Positions 36,600 to 44,037 of a stretch of DNA of 64,000 nucleotides are shown here, one piece after another; the stretch's first letter is position 1; every line of letters starts with the position of its first letter. The DNA lies in the NCBI GenBank assembly GCA_036380715.1, contig DASVEF010000222.1:1-64000 (forward strand), in the 5' to 3' direction. The DNA comes from UBA5704 sp036380715 (GTDB taxonomy: Bacteria > Acidobacteriota > Thermoanaerobaculia > Multivoradales > UBA5704). The notes below the pieces were generated by a model. The model was not told the origin of the DNA, did not search any database, and was given only the letters and a program-made list of their open reading frames with translations. A program made the translations under genes and the position numbers.

Positions 36600-36925
36600 A
36601 CGATCCTCCTTCGCCGCCTGCGGCGTCCGCCGCCCTGGCAGCCATCTTCAAGCAAAGAGATGCGATCCTCCGATCCAAAGAGCAAGCCGCGTACCACAGC
36701 CCGCCCGCTATGATACGGCGCAACCTCAACAGTTTTTTGGACTTGCGGCAACAGGAACGGCGGCTCGCGTCAAGAAATTGGATTCAAAATCGTGGACGAT
36801 GGCTTTGGCCCTGCCGCCTCCCGTTGAGGACGGACTCGTCCCTTGAGGGAGACGGGTGTGAGGCCTCCACCGATCGCTGAGACTTACTTAGGCTTCGAAG
36901 CCTTCTCCACTGCCTTGGAGCGGAC
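36600..36925. other. Intergenic stretch without a supported gene
   Basis: About 325 bp separate the start of the VWA pair from the end of vapC. It should hold the leftward promoter of the VWA genes, but I cannot pick a -35/-10 pair with confidence. A TATCAT hexamer on the minus strand near 36713 is a weak -10 candidate. Confidence 0.4.
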
Positions 36926-37348
36926 TCAGACTATTCCGCGGGCGACAATCCACTCGGTCGGCTGGCCGGTAACCTCGGCGATCAGGTCAAAGTCGCGGTC
37001 ATAGTGCAGAAGGATCAGGCCGGCGGCCTCGGCGATGGCCGCAATGATGAGGTCGGGAATGGGAATGCGATGTCGGCCGCTGCGCGCGAGCTCTCCTTGA
37101 ATGGCAATGGCCCGCTGGAGATTCTCCTCGGTAACAGGAAGGGAGTAGTAGGCGAGCGCCCGGCGCTGCCGGATTCTCTCGTGCTCCTCAGCATTGCGGG
37201 CGCTGAAGAGTATCTCCAAATCGATGATGGCGCAGGTCGCAGCCTCCCCGGATTCAATGATCGGCGCCAGCCGCTCCCGGACCGGCTCAAGCGGCATCCG
37301 CGCCAAGGCGCTCTTGTCGATGAGATAGCGGGCCTTCAAGAGTGCCAA
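36926..37348 (-). CDS. vapC: VapC-type PIN-domain toxin ribonuclease
   Basis: The gene encodes 140 residues from a TTG at 37348 that lies inside the end of the antitoxin gene (13-bp overlap). The acidic residues of a PIN active site are visible: D in YLIDKSAL (about residue 11), E in DLEILFSA (about 45), D in IPIPDLIIAAIA (about 98) and D in YDRDFDLIA (about 117). VapC toxins cleave specific RNAs, usually initiator tRNA or rRNA. The PIPD and HYDRDFD segments match the classical VapC pattern. It is made with, and restrained by, the VapB protein upstream. Confidence 0.9.
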   Translation of the reverse strand: MALLKARYLIDKSALARMPLEPVRERLAPIIESGEAATCAIIDLEILFSARNAEEHERIRQRRALAYYSLPVTEENLQRAIAIQGELARSGRHRIPIPDLIIAAIAEAAGLILLHYDRDFDLIAEVTGQPTEWIVARGIV

Positions 37349-37551
37349 GCTCCGGACATGACATCCGGGTCGGCCAGATCCATGCCGCGCATGGTCGTCA
37401 ACGCCTCCACCTCAGCGCGACGGGCCTCCGTCCGCAGTACCTCGCGGAACGCTTCCTCGATAGTCTCCTTGATGGTCGCGGTCGAGAGGACTTTCTGGAC
37501 GGCAGTGAGAAGGTCTTCGTTGATCTCGACGCTGGTCTTGCGCACGCTCAT
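37336..37551 (-). CDS. vapB: VapB-type antitoxin
   Basis: The ATG at 37551 lies 6 bp after AAGGGAG and gives 71 residues. The N terminus (SVRKTSVEINEDLLTAVQK) is a ribbon-helix-helix segment, followed by helices (IKETIEEAFREVL) and a C-terminal tail (DLADPDVMSGAWHS) expected to thread into the toxin. It would bind VapC and repress its own promoter through the repeated palindromes just upstream. A near copy of the tail is found as a fragment at 42208-42269. Confidence 0.85.
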   Translation of the reverse strand: MSVRKTSVEINEDLLTAVQKVLSTATIKETIEEAFREVLRTEARRAEVEALTTMRGMDLADPDVMSGAWHS

Positions 37552-37571
37552 CGTGGAACTCCCTTCTGGAG

Positions 37572-37604
37572 AAGGATATCCGAAATGACCCAACAAGGAT
37601 ATCC
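37572..37604. promoter_or_regulatory. Duplicated palindrome, probable VapBC autoregulatory operator
   Basis: AAGGATATCC occurs at 37572-37581 and 37595-37604, each containing the perfect 8-bp palindrome GGATATCC. Their starts are 23 bp apart. They lie 21-53 bp upstream of the vapB start, where the promoter must be. Paired palindromes bound by VapB dimers within a VapBC complex are the usual control of such operons. Confidence 0.6.
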
Positions 37605-37610
37605 TGCACC

Positions 37611-38150
37611 CTATTCACGGCGTCCATTTAGAGGAAACGGCGGCTGTCGTCGCCGGCGCAGGGCCGCTTTCGCCCAGAGGAAGCCTACGGCGAGAAAAGG
37701 CAGCAGATAGAGGACGAGCTCCCCAGGCCCGAGCGTGCCATCAGGCGTGGGCTCGACCTCGGCGCCAAGCTCGCCGCGGCCTGCGGAGCCGTCGAGGAGG
37801 ATGCGGACGCGCCACAGGCCGCCGCTGTCGAACCGCACCTCCGTGAAGTAACGCGCGCCGTGGCGGACGGGCTGCGCCGCAGCTTGGTACACGGCTTCCG
37901 GGAGCCGGCCGGAGACGGGCCGCACGGCCACCCGCACGGCCGTCCTTGCGGGCAGATTCTGCCCTTCCGGCGGCTCCAGGACCACGAAGAAGGTCCCGGT
38001 CCCGATGTCCGGGTCGGTCCAGACGGAAACGACATAGGGACCGGCCTTGCGGTCGATCAGGATGGGGAACGGCGGACCTTCATGGGCCAGGGCCGGCGGG
38101 GCCGGCAGAGCACACAGGAGGAGCGCGAGGACGGAGAGCCGCCGGATCAC
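37611..38150 (-). CDS. Periplasmic beta-domain protein with C-terminal membrane anchor
   Basis: I chose the GTG at 38150, one base after the stop of the polyferredoxin gene, because it opens with a signal peptide (MIRRLVLALL-type leader ending PALAHEG). The 179-residue protein has an exported beta domain (PFPILIDRKAGPYVVSVWTDPDIGTG, RVAVRPVSGRLPEAVYQA) reminiscent of FixH/YtkA or copper-handling domains. A membrane helix follows near the C terminus (ELVLYLLPFLAVGFLWAKA) with an arginine-rich end. It is the last gene of a four-gene leftward operon with membrane redox proteins. I cannot name a family with confidence. Confidence 0.65.
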   Translation of the reverse strand: MIRRLSVLALLLCALPAPPALAHEGPPFPILIDRKAGPYVVSVWTDPDIGTGTFFVVLEPPEGQNLPARTAVRVAVRPVSGRLPEAVYQAAAQPVRHGARYFTEVRFDSGGLWRVRILLDGSAGRGELGAEVEPTPDGTLGPGELVLYLLPFLAVGFLWAKAALRRRRQPPFPLNGRRE

Positions 38151-38151
38151 G

Positions 38152-39549
38152 TCAACTGCCCAGGAACGTGCCGCGCATCTCCATCGGCTGGGAGAGGAGC
38201 CACACCGCGGTGGCGGCAAGGAGGAGGCAGAGGCCGGCCCAGGGGAGGAACGCCGGCACCACCCGCGCAGGGTGCTCGCGCTCCGCAATGCGGTAGGCCA
38301 CGAGCACGGAGCCGAGCAGGCCCAGGCCGAGAAAGCCGAGCTCCAGCGGATAGACGGCCTGTTCAGGCAGCCCGCCGAGGTCCCATCGCGGCGCGCCGAG
38401 CCCAGGCATGCCGAGGCTGGCGAGGGCGTCCTGCGCCACCGGCACGAACGTCCACAGGCCGGTGAGCAGGTGGAAGCCGTAGTGGGCCAGCCAGACCCCG
38501 AAGCCGAGCGGGACCAAGGCGTAGGCGAAACGCGTGACCAGAGGGAGAAGCGGCTCCCGCGTGCCGGCCCCCCGGCGGGTCAGCCAGGCGGTCAGGCCGA
38601 GGAGCAGGACGGGCTCGACCACCAGCGCCAGCAGGAACAGGGCTCCCAACACGGGCGCTTCGTGGGTCGTCCCCATCCGTCCGGCCAGCCAGGCCTGGAC
38701 GGCGTAGACGGGGCTCACCATGCCGAAAGCGTTCAGCAGCGCACCGAAAGTGAAGAGGATCGACAGCGCCGCCAGATCCTTGCGGCGCGAGAGGAAGCCG
38801 ACGCCGGAACGGCGGGGATCGGCCCACAGCTCGCTCGCCGGCAGCCGCGCCGCCAGGGCGACGTTCTCGTGCGGGCAGGCCACGACGCAGTCCAGGCAGA
38901 ACGTGCAGTCCATGTTGCCCGCCTTCTGCGGCTGGAAGAGGGCCAGCTCGCAGCCGCGCTGCACCACGATCGCGCGATCCTCCGGAGCGCGCGTGCCGCG
39001 GATGCAGTCGAGCGTGGTGCAGCGGGCGCAGACGTCCGGATCACTGACTTTGACCTCCAGCGGCGAGACCGTCGAAGCCACGAAGTTGAACTGGCCGATG
39101 GGACAGACCCACTTGCAGAACGACGCGTTCCGGAACAGGGAGTCGACGACCAGCGCGCCGACGAAGTAGGCGAGGATCAGCCAGGCCGTCCACCAAGGCG
39201 AGCCCCACAGGTCGAACAGCTCATAGGCGAAGAGGACGAGGATGAAGAGGCCGACGGCGAGCCCCTTGTTGCGCAGCCGGCGGGGCCAGCGCAGGACCGG
39301 CTTGAAGAAGCGCCGCGCCAGGTCGCGCGCCAGCATGAAGGGGCAGGCCATGCAGAACAGGTTGCCGGCCAGCAGGAGGACGAGCACGAGCACGCCACGG
39401 TAGTGCACCCAGGTCAGCAGGGTGGCCAGGTTCTTGGGAGCGAGTTGGGGGCCGAGGAGGCCGTGGACGATCATCGCCGCCGCCAGAGCCAGCAGCGGGA
39501 GCTGCATCACCTTCCGCGAATGGCGCCAGCGCAGGAACCGCATCAACAT
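38152..39549 (-). CDS. NosR/NapH/CcoG-type membrane polyferredoxin
   Basis: This 465-residue protein has four N-terminal membrane helices with FCMACPFM in a loop (about 64-71) and the signature FCKWVCPIGQ (about 143-152). A cytoplasmic ferredoxin-like insert follows, with CARCTTLDC (about 174-182) and CTFCLDCVVACP (about 215-226), which should bind two [4Fe-4S] clusters. Four or five further helices complete it, with many histidines (LAHYGFHLL). NapH, NosR and CcoG proteins move electrons across the membrane or reduce copper for enzyme assembly. No nos, nap or cco structural genes are present in the window, so the electron acceptor is unknown. Confidence 0.82.
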   Translation of the reverse strand: MLMRFLRWRHSRKVMQLPLLALAAAMIVHGLLGPQLAPKNLATLLTWVHYRGVLVLVLLLAGNLFCMACPFMLARDLARRFFKPVLRWPRRLRNKGLAVGLFILVLFAYELFDLWGSPWWTAWLILAYFVGALVVDSLFRNASFCKWVCPIGQFNFVASTVSPLEVKVSDPDVCARCTTLDCIRGTRAPEDRAIVVQRGCELALFQPQKAGNMDCTFCLDCVVACPHENVALAARLPASELWADPRRSGVGFLSRRKDLAALSILFTFGALLNAFGMVSPVYAVQAWLAGRMGTTHEAPVLGALFLLALVVEPVLLLGLTAWLTRRGAGTREPLLPLVTRFAYALVPLGFGVWLAHYGFHLLTGLWTFVPVAQDALASLGMPGLGAPRWDLGGLPEQAVYPLELGFLGLGLLGSVLVAYRIAEREHPARVVPAFLPWAGLCLLLAATAVWLLSQPMEMRGTFLGS

Positions 39550-39559
39550 CGGTCAGCTC

Positions 39560-39994
39560 CTACCGGGCGCCGACGCCCGGGAGCTCGGCCTGCCGCCGCA
39601 GAGTCCGGCCGTCGCGCAACGTGGCGTCGATGAGGATGAGCCAGTCGCCTGCCATGGTGAGCTCGAGCGGCGCCCTGTAGCGTCCCGGATCCACCTCGCG
39701 CGCCGTGCTGAAGACAGGCTTCATGCCGGCGTGCGACATGTTGCCTTCGAGCCGTACCTTGGCGCCCTGCACGGGCTGGCCCGTGGCCTCGTCGGTCAGC
39801 GTCAACGCGAACGTGGCGGCGCCGACCGTGGGCGGAGCGGGAGAGACCGTCCAGGCCAGGGCGATCTCCGGAGCGTCAGGTGCGGGCTGCCGGCAGCCGG
39901 CCGTGCCCATGCAGGCGGCCAATCCCAGGGCCAGCCCGAGCAGCGGCCGCCTCAGGCCGCCTCGGCCACGCGGGGATGGAAAGCGCAGGTGCAT
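39560..39994 (-). CDS. FixH/YtkA-like lipoprotein
   Basis: The ATG at 39994 (overlapping the upstream gene by 43 bp) gives 144 residues. A hydrophobic leader ends in a lipobox-like AACMGTAGC. The mature part is a single YtkA/FixH-type beta domain (TFALTLTDEATGQPVQGAKV, NMSHAGMKPVFSTAREVDPG, YRAPLELTMAGDWLILID). The MSHAGM segment carries methionine and histidine residues suited to copper. Related proteins help assemble copper centres of oxidases or nitrous oxide reductase, which fits the adjacent polyferredoxin. A downstream start is possible because no strong ribosome-binding site precedes 39994. Confidence 0.72.
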   Translation of the reverse strand: MHLRFPSPRGRGGLRRPLLGLALGLAACMGTAGCRQPAPDAPEIALAWTVSPAPPTVGAATFALTLTDEATGQPVQGAKVRLEGNMSHAGMKPVFSTAREVDPGRYRAPLELTMAGDWLILIDATLRDGRTLRRQAELPGVGAR

Positions 39995-40521
39995 CGCATC
40001 CGGGCCGCTTCTCCCTGGGGAGGGAACATGTGGTAGTACATGGCGATCACCATCGGCACGAACACCAGCGAGTTGTAGATCAGGTGCAGCTCGACGCGCG
40101 GGATCCAGAGCTGGGCGACGCTCACCGGCACGGGAGAATTGAACAGGTTGTGCCCGAGCAGAGCCTGCGTCTGGAGAAGGCCGTGCTCGATGTGATGCCA
40201 GAACTGGATGGCGAGCGCCGCCGTCCACCACGTCCGCGACGTGCCGGCGAACCCCGGCCGCAGGATCCAGAGGCCGATCAGCATCACGAGCGCATAGCCG
40301 TAGTGAAGGATCTCGGAGGAGACGAGCCAGGGGAACCACAGGCCCAGAACGCCACGCGACTGCGGGATGGGCCATCGCAGCGCGTAGATCTGAAAGGCCT
40401 GGGTGAGATGCTCGGCCCAATGAGCCAGAACGATGGCCATGAAGAGCTGCAGGGCGCGCTCGTGTTTCGTGCTGTTCAGGCGCTCCAGGAACGCCGAAAA
40501 CCGTGACTTCTTCTCTTCCAT
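39952..40521 (-). CDS. Histidine-rich integral membrane protein, first gene of a redox operon
   Basis: The ATG at 40521 follows AGGAGG and encodes 189 residues with four or five membrane helices. Histidines are placed repeatedly within or at the ends of helices (LAHWAEH, EILHYGYA, FWHHIEH, VELHLIYN, YYHMFPP), a pattern suggestive of haem or copper binding. I recognise no family. It is followed by the FixH/YtkA-like lipoprotein, the polyferredoxin and an anchored periplasmic protein, all without gaps. Together they look like a membrane electron-transfer or metallation module. Confidence 0.65.
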   Translation of the reverse strand: MEEKKSRFSAFLERLNSTKHERALQLFMAIVLAHWAEHLTQAFQIYALRWPIPQSRGVLGLWFPWLVSSEILHYGYALVMLIGLWILRPGFAGTSRTWWTAALAIQFWHHIEHGLLQTQALLGHNLFNSPVPVSVAQLWIPRVELHLIYNSLVFVPMVIAMYYHMFPPQGEAARMRCTCAFHPRVAEAA

Positions 40522-40594
40522 GCGGTTTCCTCCTGTGCCCGGGGCGATGCCCCTACAGCAAGAGGTGCTTGCAGAGCGCTTAAGCGATCCCTGC

Positions 40595-42169
40595 CTACTC
40601 CAGTCCCACGACATCCAGGCTTCGCGGGGACTCCACGCTGTGCTCGAACTGGACGATCTGCTTGGCGGACGGGGGCAGGGTGAGCTTCCATTCGAGCTGG
40701 TTCAGCCCGCTGTGCTCGCTCGGCTTGGGGTCGGAGGCTTCGAGCTTGACCTTGATCTGCTCGTGCCGGGAGACGGGGAGCTGATCGCGGACGAAGACCA
40801 CCTGCGGCGTGTCGCGCAGGTTCTCCACCTCGATTCTGTACCGGTAGCGGATGCGGCGGCGGTCGGCGAGGAGGGTCTTCTCGACCTCGCGCGCGACCAG
40901 CTTGCGCTCCACCCGCAGCCGCTCGTCGGCCCCCAGAGCCAGCTCCAGCTCCTGCCCGGGCGCGACGAGCTCGATCTGGGTGGCGCCCAGATATTCCTCG
41001 CCTTCGAAGAGCTGGGCCCTGCCGGGCAGGAGCGTGTAGGGGCTGTCGTTGCGCACCTTGGCGCGGCGGTAGCAGACCGGCTCCAGCTTGGGAGCGGTCA
41101 CGGCGTCCAGCTCGGGGCGGAGCTTGAAGGAGGACACGGTCACCTTGCGCGGCTCGCCGCTGCTCGGCACGTCCGCGCGGCTCGAAATCTGATAGGTGAC
41201 CGCCGCGCCGGACTCGGAGACGGTGGCGGAAGGGAGCTCCATGAAGGTCTCCTCCGCTTCCAGGTCGAGAGCCTCCTCGGCCATGGCGTGCATGGCCATC
41301 GGGGCCGGGGCCGCCCCGGCGATGGCCTGCATCTTGGGCGAGTACTGGGGCGGAGCAGGCCGCGGACCTATGTACCAGGGGTCCAGCTCGGGGATCACCA
41401 GGGCGAGCGCCGGCCGCGCCGTCGACAGGGTCATGGCCACACCGGCCCAGTCCTCGCCCGTGCTCTGCGCCACCTCGCCGAGATAGGTCATCTCCAGCTC
41501 GCCGCCCGTCAGCCGCAGGTCGTACAGCGGCTGCCAGCGGGCCGGCTGAACGACGTAGGTCAGCTCGATCTCCAGATTCCCGCCGGTGACCGCCTCCACC
41601 TCGACCGTGGCGGCGTAGCGCTGGCGCGGGCGCGCGGACTGGATCTGCGCCAGCTCCCGCCGCAGCCGGTCCAGCTCCTTGGCCAGATCGCGGCGCTTCC
41701 GACCGACGGCGAGAAGGTCAGTCTGCAGCGCGCGTCCGCGCTCGTCGATGAAATCGAAGACGGCGCCCTGGTCGGCCGTCGACCGGTCGCGCAGGGCGAG
41801 CCCGCGTGCAAACATTTCACTCTGTTCCGCCAAGCCATCGATCGCCTTCTGCGCCCTTTCGAGCACGCCGGCCTGGGCCGCGAGGTCGGCGTCGGCGTCC
41901 ATCACCGCCTGGATCTTCGCCTCCAGCTCGCGCGCGGCCTCGGCGGGCGTGTCCACGTAGTTGCGGACCTGCAGGCTGACGCCCAGCAGGCGGGCCCGCG
42001 CGGTGCCCTTGCCGGAGGCGCGCACGCTGTCGGGCAGCAAGGACATGGGAAGATTCGAAATCTCCAGCCGGTGCACGCCCGGCTCCAGCGTCGCGGTTCC
42101 GCGACGAGTCACGCGGGCGCGGTCGGGAAAGACGGTCACGGAATCGAGGGCGGACGCGAGCTCTGGCAT
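40595..42169 (-). CDS. Mucoidy-inhibitor MuiA-like protein (DUF4139/DUF4140)
   Basis: The ATG at 42169, after GGGAGGAG, gives 524 residues. The N-terminal DUF4140 domain (ALDSVTVFPDRARVTRRGTA, VHRLEISNLP) leads into a coiled-coil stretch (about 85-180, RKRRDLAKELDRLRRELAQI). The beta-rich DUF4139 domain follows (LEIELTYVVQPARWQPLYDL, VAQSTGEDWAGVAMTLSTARP) and ends with QIVQFEHSVESP. No signal peptide is present. The family occurs across many phyla; the name comes from a mucoidy effect in one species, and the biochemical role is unclear. Confidence 0.85.
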   Translation of the reverse strand: MPELASALDSVTVFPDRARVTRRGTATLEPGVHRLEISNLPMSLLPDSVRASGKGTARARLLGVSLQVRNYVDTPAEAARELEAKIQAVMDADADLAAQAGVLERAQKAIDGLAEQSEMFARGLALRDRSTADQGAVFDFIDERGRALQTDLLAVGRKRRDLAKELDRLRRELAQIQSARPRQRYAATVEVEAVTGGNLEIELTYVVQPARWQPLYDLRLTGGELEMTYLGEVAQSTGEDWAGVAMTLSTARPALALVIPELDPWYIGPRPAPPQYSPKMQAIAGAAPAPMAMHAMAEEALDLEAEETFMELPSATVSESGAAVTYQISSRADVPSSGEPRKVTVSSFKLRPELDAVTAPKLEPVCYRRAKVRNDSPYTLLPGRAQLFEGEEYLGATQIELVAPGQELELALGADERLRVERKLVAREVEKTLLADRRRIRYRYRIEVENLRDTPQVVFVRDQLPVSRHEQIKVKLEASDPKPSEHSGLNQLEWKLTLPPSAKQIVQFEHSVESPRSLDVVGLE

Positions 42170-42207
42170 GGGGCTCCTCCCGGGACTGCGTTCCAGTCTA
42201 ACAGCCC

Positions 42208-42269
42208 CCCGCATTGAGCCTTCAAGAGCGCCAGGCACTGGACATGATGTCCGGATCGGCCAGATTCAG
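42208..42269 (-). pseudogene. vapBC remnant
   Basis: The minus strand reads LNLADPDIMSSAWRS followed by a stop, almost the same as the end of VapB at 37336 (DLADPDVMSGAWHS). In the overlapping frame ALLKA matches the first residues of VapC, after which similarity ends. The rest of both genes is missing: upstream the sequence passes toward a 21-bp tandem repeat, downstream into the MuiA-like gene's leader. It is a scar of a second, related toxin-antitoxin pair. Confidence 0.7.
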
Positions 42270-42374
42270 TCGCGGAAGAGCAGGTCGCTTGCGCCGCGAG
42301 GCAGGCGGAGTGCGCCGGATTCTCCTGCGCCGGGTTCTTAGCACACACCGGGTGTGCCGAGATCCCTGACCCTT

Positions 42375-42773
42375 GCTATCCGGCACCACGCCGCTGCTAA
42401 CCGGCACCATCCCGCGGCGAACCTGCACCGCGTGACGGCGAAGCGATACCACCCTGCGGCGAACCGGCACCGCCTGACGGAGAATCGACACCACCTCGCC
42501 GCTAACCGGCACCGCCTGAAGGGGAACCGGCACCACCCTGCGGCGAAGCGCACCACCCCCGCTGCGAACCGATACCGCCTACCGGGAAACCGGCGCACCC
42601 AGAGCGTAAACCGGCACCACCAAGGCGTGAACGGGCGCAGCTACAGCGGGAACGGACGCAGCCAGAGCGGGAACCGGCGCAGCCAAGGTGGGAACCGGCG
42701 CAACTCGCGCGCTAACCGGCGCACTCCGCGCGTGAACCGGCGCAGCCAGGGCGCTAACCGGTGCACGCCGACT
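42375..42773. repeat. 21-bp degenerate tandem repeat, 19 units
   Basis: Nineteen consecutive 21-bp units fit without a gap. The conserved core is GCGAACCGGCRCC or close variants (GCTAACCGGCACC, GGGAACCGGCGCA), and the last 8 bp vary. Units 1-10 favour CACC and units 11-19 favour GCAGCC, so the array has two sub-families. Because 21 is a multiple of 3, all frames stay open and give artificial heptad-repeat proteins on both strands, but none has a domain or ribosome-binding site. From 42774 to 43033 I see no gene. Confidence 0.85.
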
Positions 42774-43033
42774 GCGCCCCCTCGAATCTCTTCCCTCTTC
42801 CCGCGATTTTCTCTTGACTTCCGCCTCCGCGGGAGCGGTCGCTCTGGAGCGGTGCGGAGCGATTCTCGACCGCCGGGTCTCCGACGGGGAAGGTGCGCAG
42901 ATCGTCCCCTGAGGCCTTGGGAACGCCGCCATCCAATCCGGCCCGTTGGGCCGGATGGGGAAGAAATTTGCGCGCCGCACGCAGATTCTCGGAAGTAGTC
43001 GATCAGATCACCTGGAACCTATTCCGTCCCTGG

Positions 43034-43945
43034 TCACACAGTGATCACTACTTTTCCTCGAGCGTGTCCTTCTTCCAAATATTGGATCGCCTCAGGGGCC
43101 TCACTCAGCCTGTAAGACCTGTCGATGACCGGTGTCACCTTTCCGGCCGCCATGAGATCGCGCAGGATGGTCAGGTCCTCTTGATTCCCTCTCGCAATAA
43201 ACAGGACGAACTTCTGTCTCACGAACCGTGACCACAAAAACGCCTTGAGCAAACGAGTCAGAAGGATCCGGATTTCCTTGGGTCCTCCGACCATGACGCA
43301 TTTACCAGGGGGATTCAAAACGCGCCTGCACGCTGACAGCGGGCGGTTTCCAACGCAGTCGAGAATCAAGTCGTAGCGTTGCTCATCCTCGGTGAAGTCC
43401 TCTTGCGTGTAATCGATGACGCGGTCCGCGCCGATAGATCGGACCATCTCCACATTCCTCGTACTGCATACACCGGTCACCTCTGCGCCGAACGATTTGG
43501 CGATCTGCACAGCGAACGTACCCACGCCTCCCGCCGCGCCGTTGATCAAGACCTTCTGCCCCGGTTGAACCTGTCCCTTGTCACGAAGACCCTGCAATGC
43601 GGTGAGGGCCGCCACAGGTACGGAAGCCGCTTGCTCAAACGTCACGTTCGCCGGCTTCATGGCCAAGGCTGACTCGGAAGCGCACGCATACTCGGCAAAG
43701 GCTCCAGGGCAGGTGCCGAACACCTCGTCGCCTGGCTTGAACCGGGTTATGTTCCTGCCCACCGCTTCAACCTGGCCGGCCACATCACGCCCGGGCCGTG
43801 ACGCCTTCAAGCGCCAGTCCAGAGGATTGACCGAAGCCGCGCGAACGGCGATCAAAACGTCATTGTCTCCGGCGGTCGGCTTTGCAATCTCTTCGCACCG
43901 AAAGGCAGCGGGTGAGCCGTGGCTGGAATAGGTAATCGCCTTCAT
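43034..43945 (-). CDS. MDR-family NAD(P)-dependent oxidoreductase (quinone-oxidoreductase-like)
   Basis: This 303-residue protein has the GroES-like N-terminal domain (MKAITYSSHGSPAAFRCEEI, SVNPLDWRL, GRDVAGQVEAVG) and a Rossmann domain (VLINGAAGGVGTFAVQIAKSFGAEV, about 133-157). No structural-zinc cysteine cluster is present, as in quinone oxidoreductase and zeta-crystallin types. Between NPLDWRLKA and GRDVAG about 15-20 residues that usually line the substrate pocket are missing, in frame, so activity may be altered. Its base composition is less GC-rich than that of its neighbours, suggesting acquisition. It is divergent from the Mur-ligase gene. Confidence 0.87.
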   Translation of the reverse strand: MKAITYSSHGSPAAFRCEEIAKPTAGDNDVLIAVRAASVNPLDWRLKASRPGRDVAGQVEAVGRNITRFKPGDEVFGTCPGAFAEYACASESALAMKPANVTFEQAASVPVAALTALQGLRDKGQVQPGQKVLINGAAGGVGTFAVQIAKSFGAEVTGVCSTRNVEMVRSIGADRVIDYTQEDFTEDEQRYDLILDCVGNRPLSACRRVLNPPGKCVMVGGPKEIRILLTRLLKAFLWSRFVRQKFVLFIARGNQEDLTILRDLMAAGKVTPVIDRSYRLSEAPEAIQYLEEGHARGKVVITV

Positions 43946-44037
43946 GGCACCTGGATCGCCTCTTACTTGGATACGCCCGAGAGGGAGCGATTCTTACAGC
44001 GCCGGCCTGCCCCTCCTGTTGTACGCTTCCCCTCCCG

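Noticed and set aside
40433..42217. Large plus-strand frame opposite the MuiA-like gene (and similar long antisense frames opposite cphA, the VWA genes and the subtilase)
   Set aside because: These are mirror frames produced by high GC content. The opposite strand carries recognisable domains and ribosome-binding sites in each case.
42375..42773. CRISPR array
   Set aside because: Units are contiguous, degenerate and only 21 bp long, without unique spacers, and no cas genes are present.
42354..42998. Arginine/asparagine heptad-repeat protein over the 21-bp array, and similar frames on the minus strand
   Set aside because: The 21-bp period keeps all frames open. There is no ribosome-binding site, no domain and no preference for one strand.
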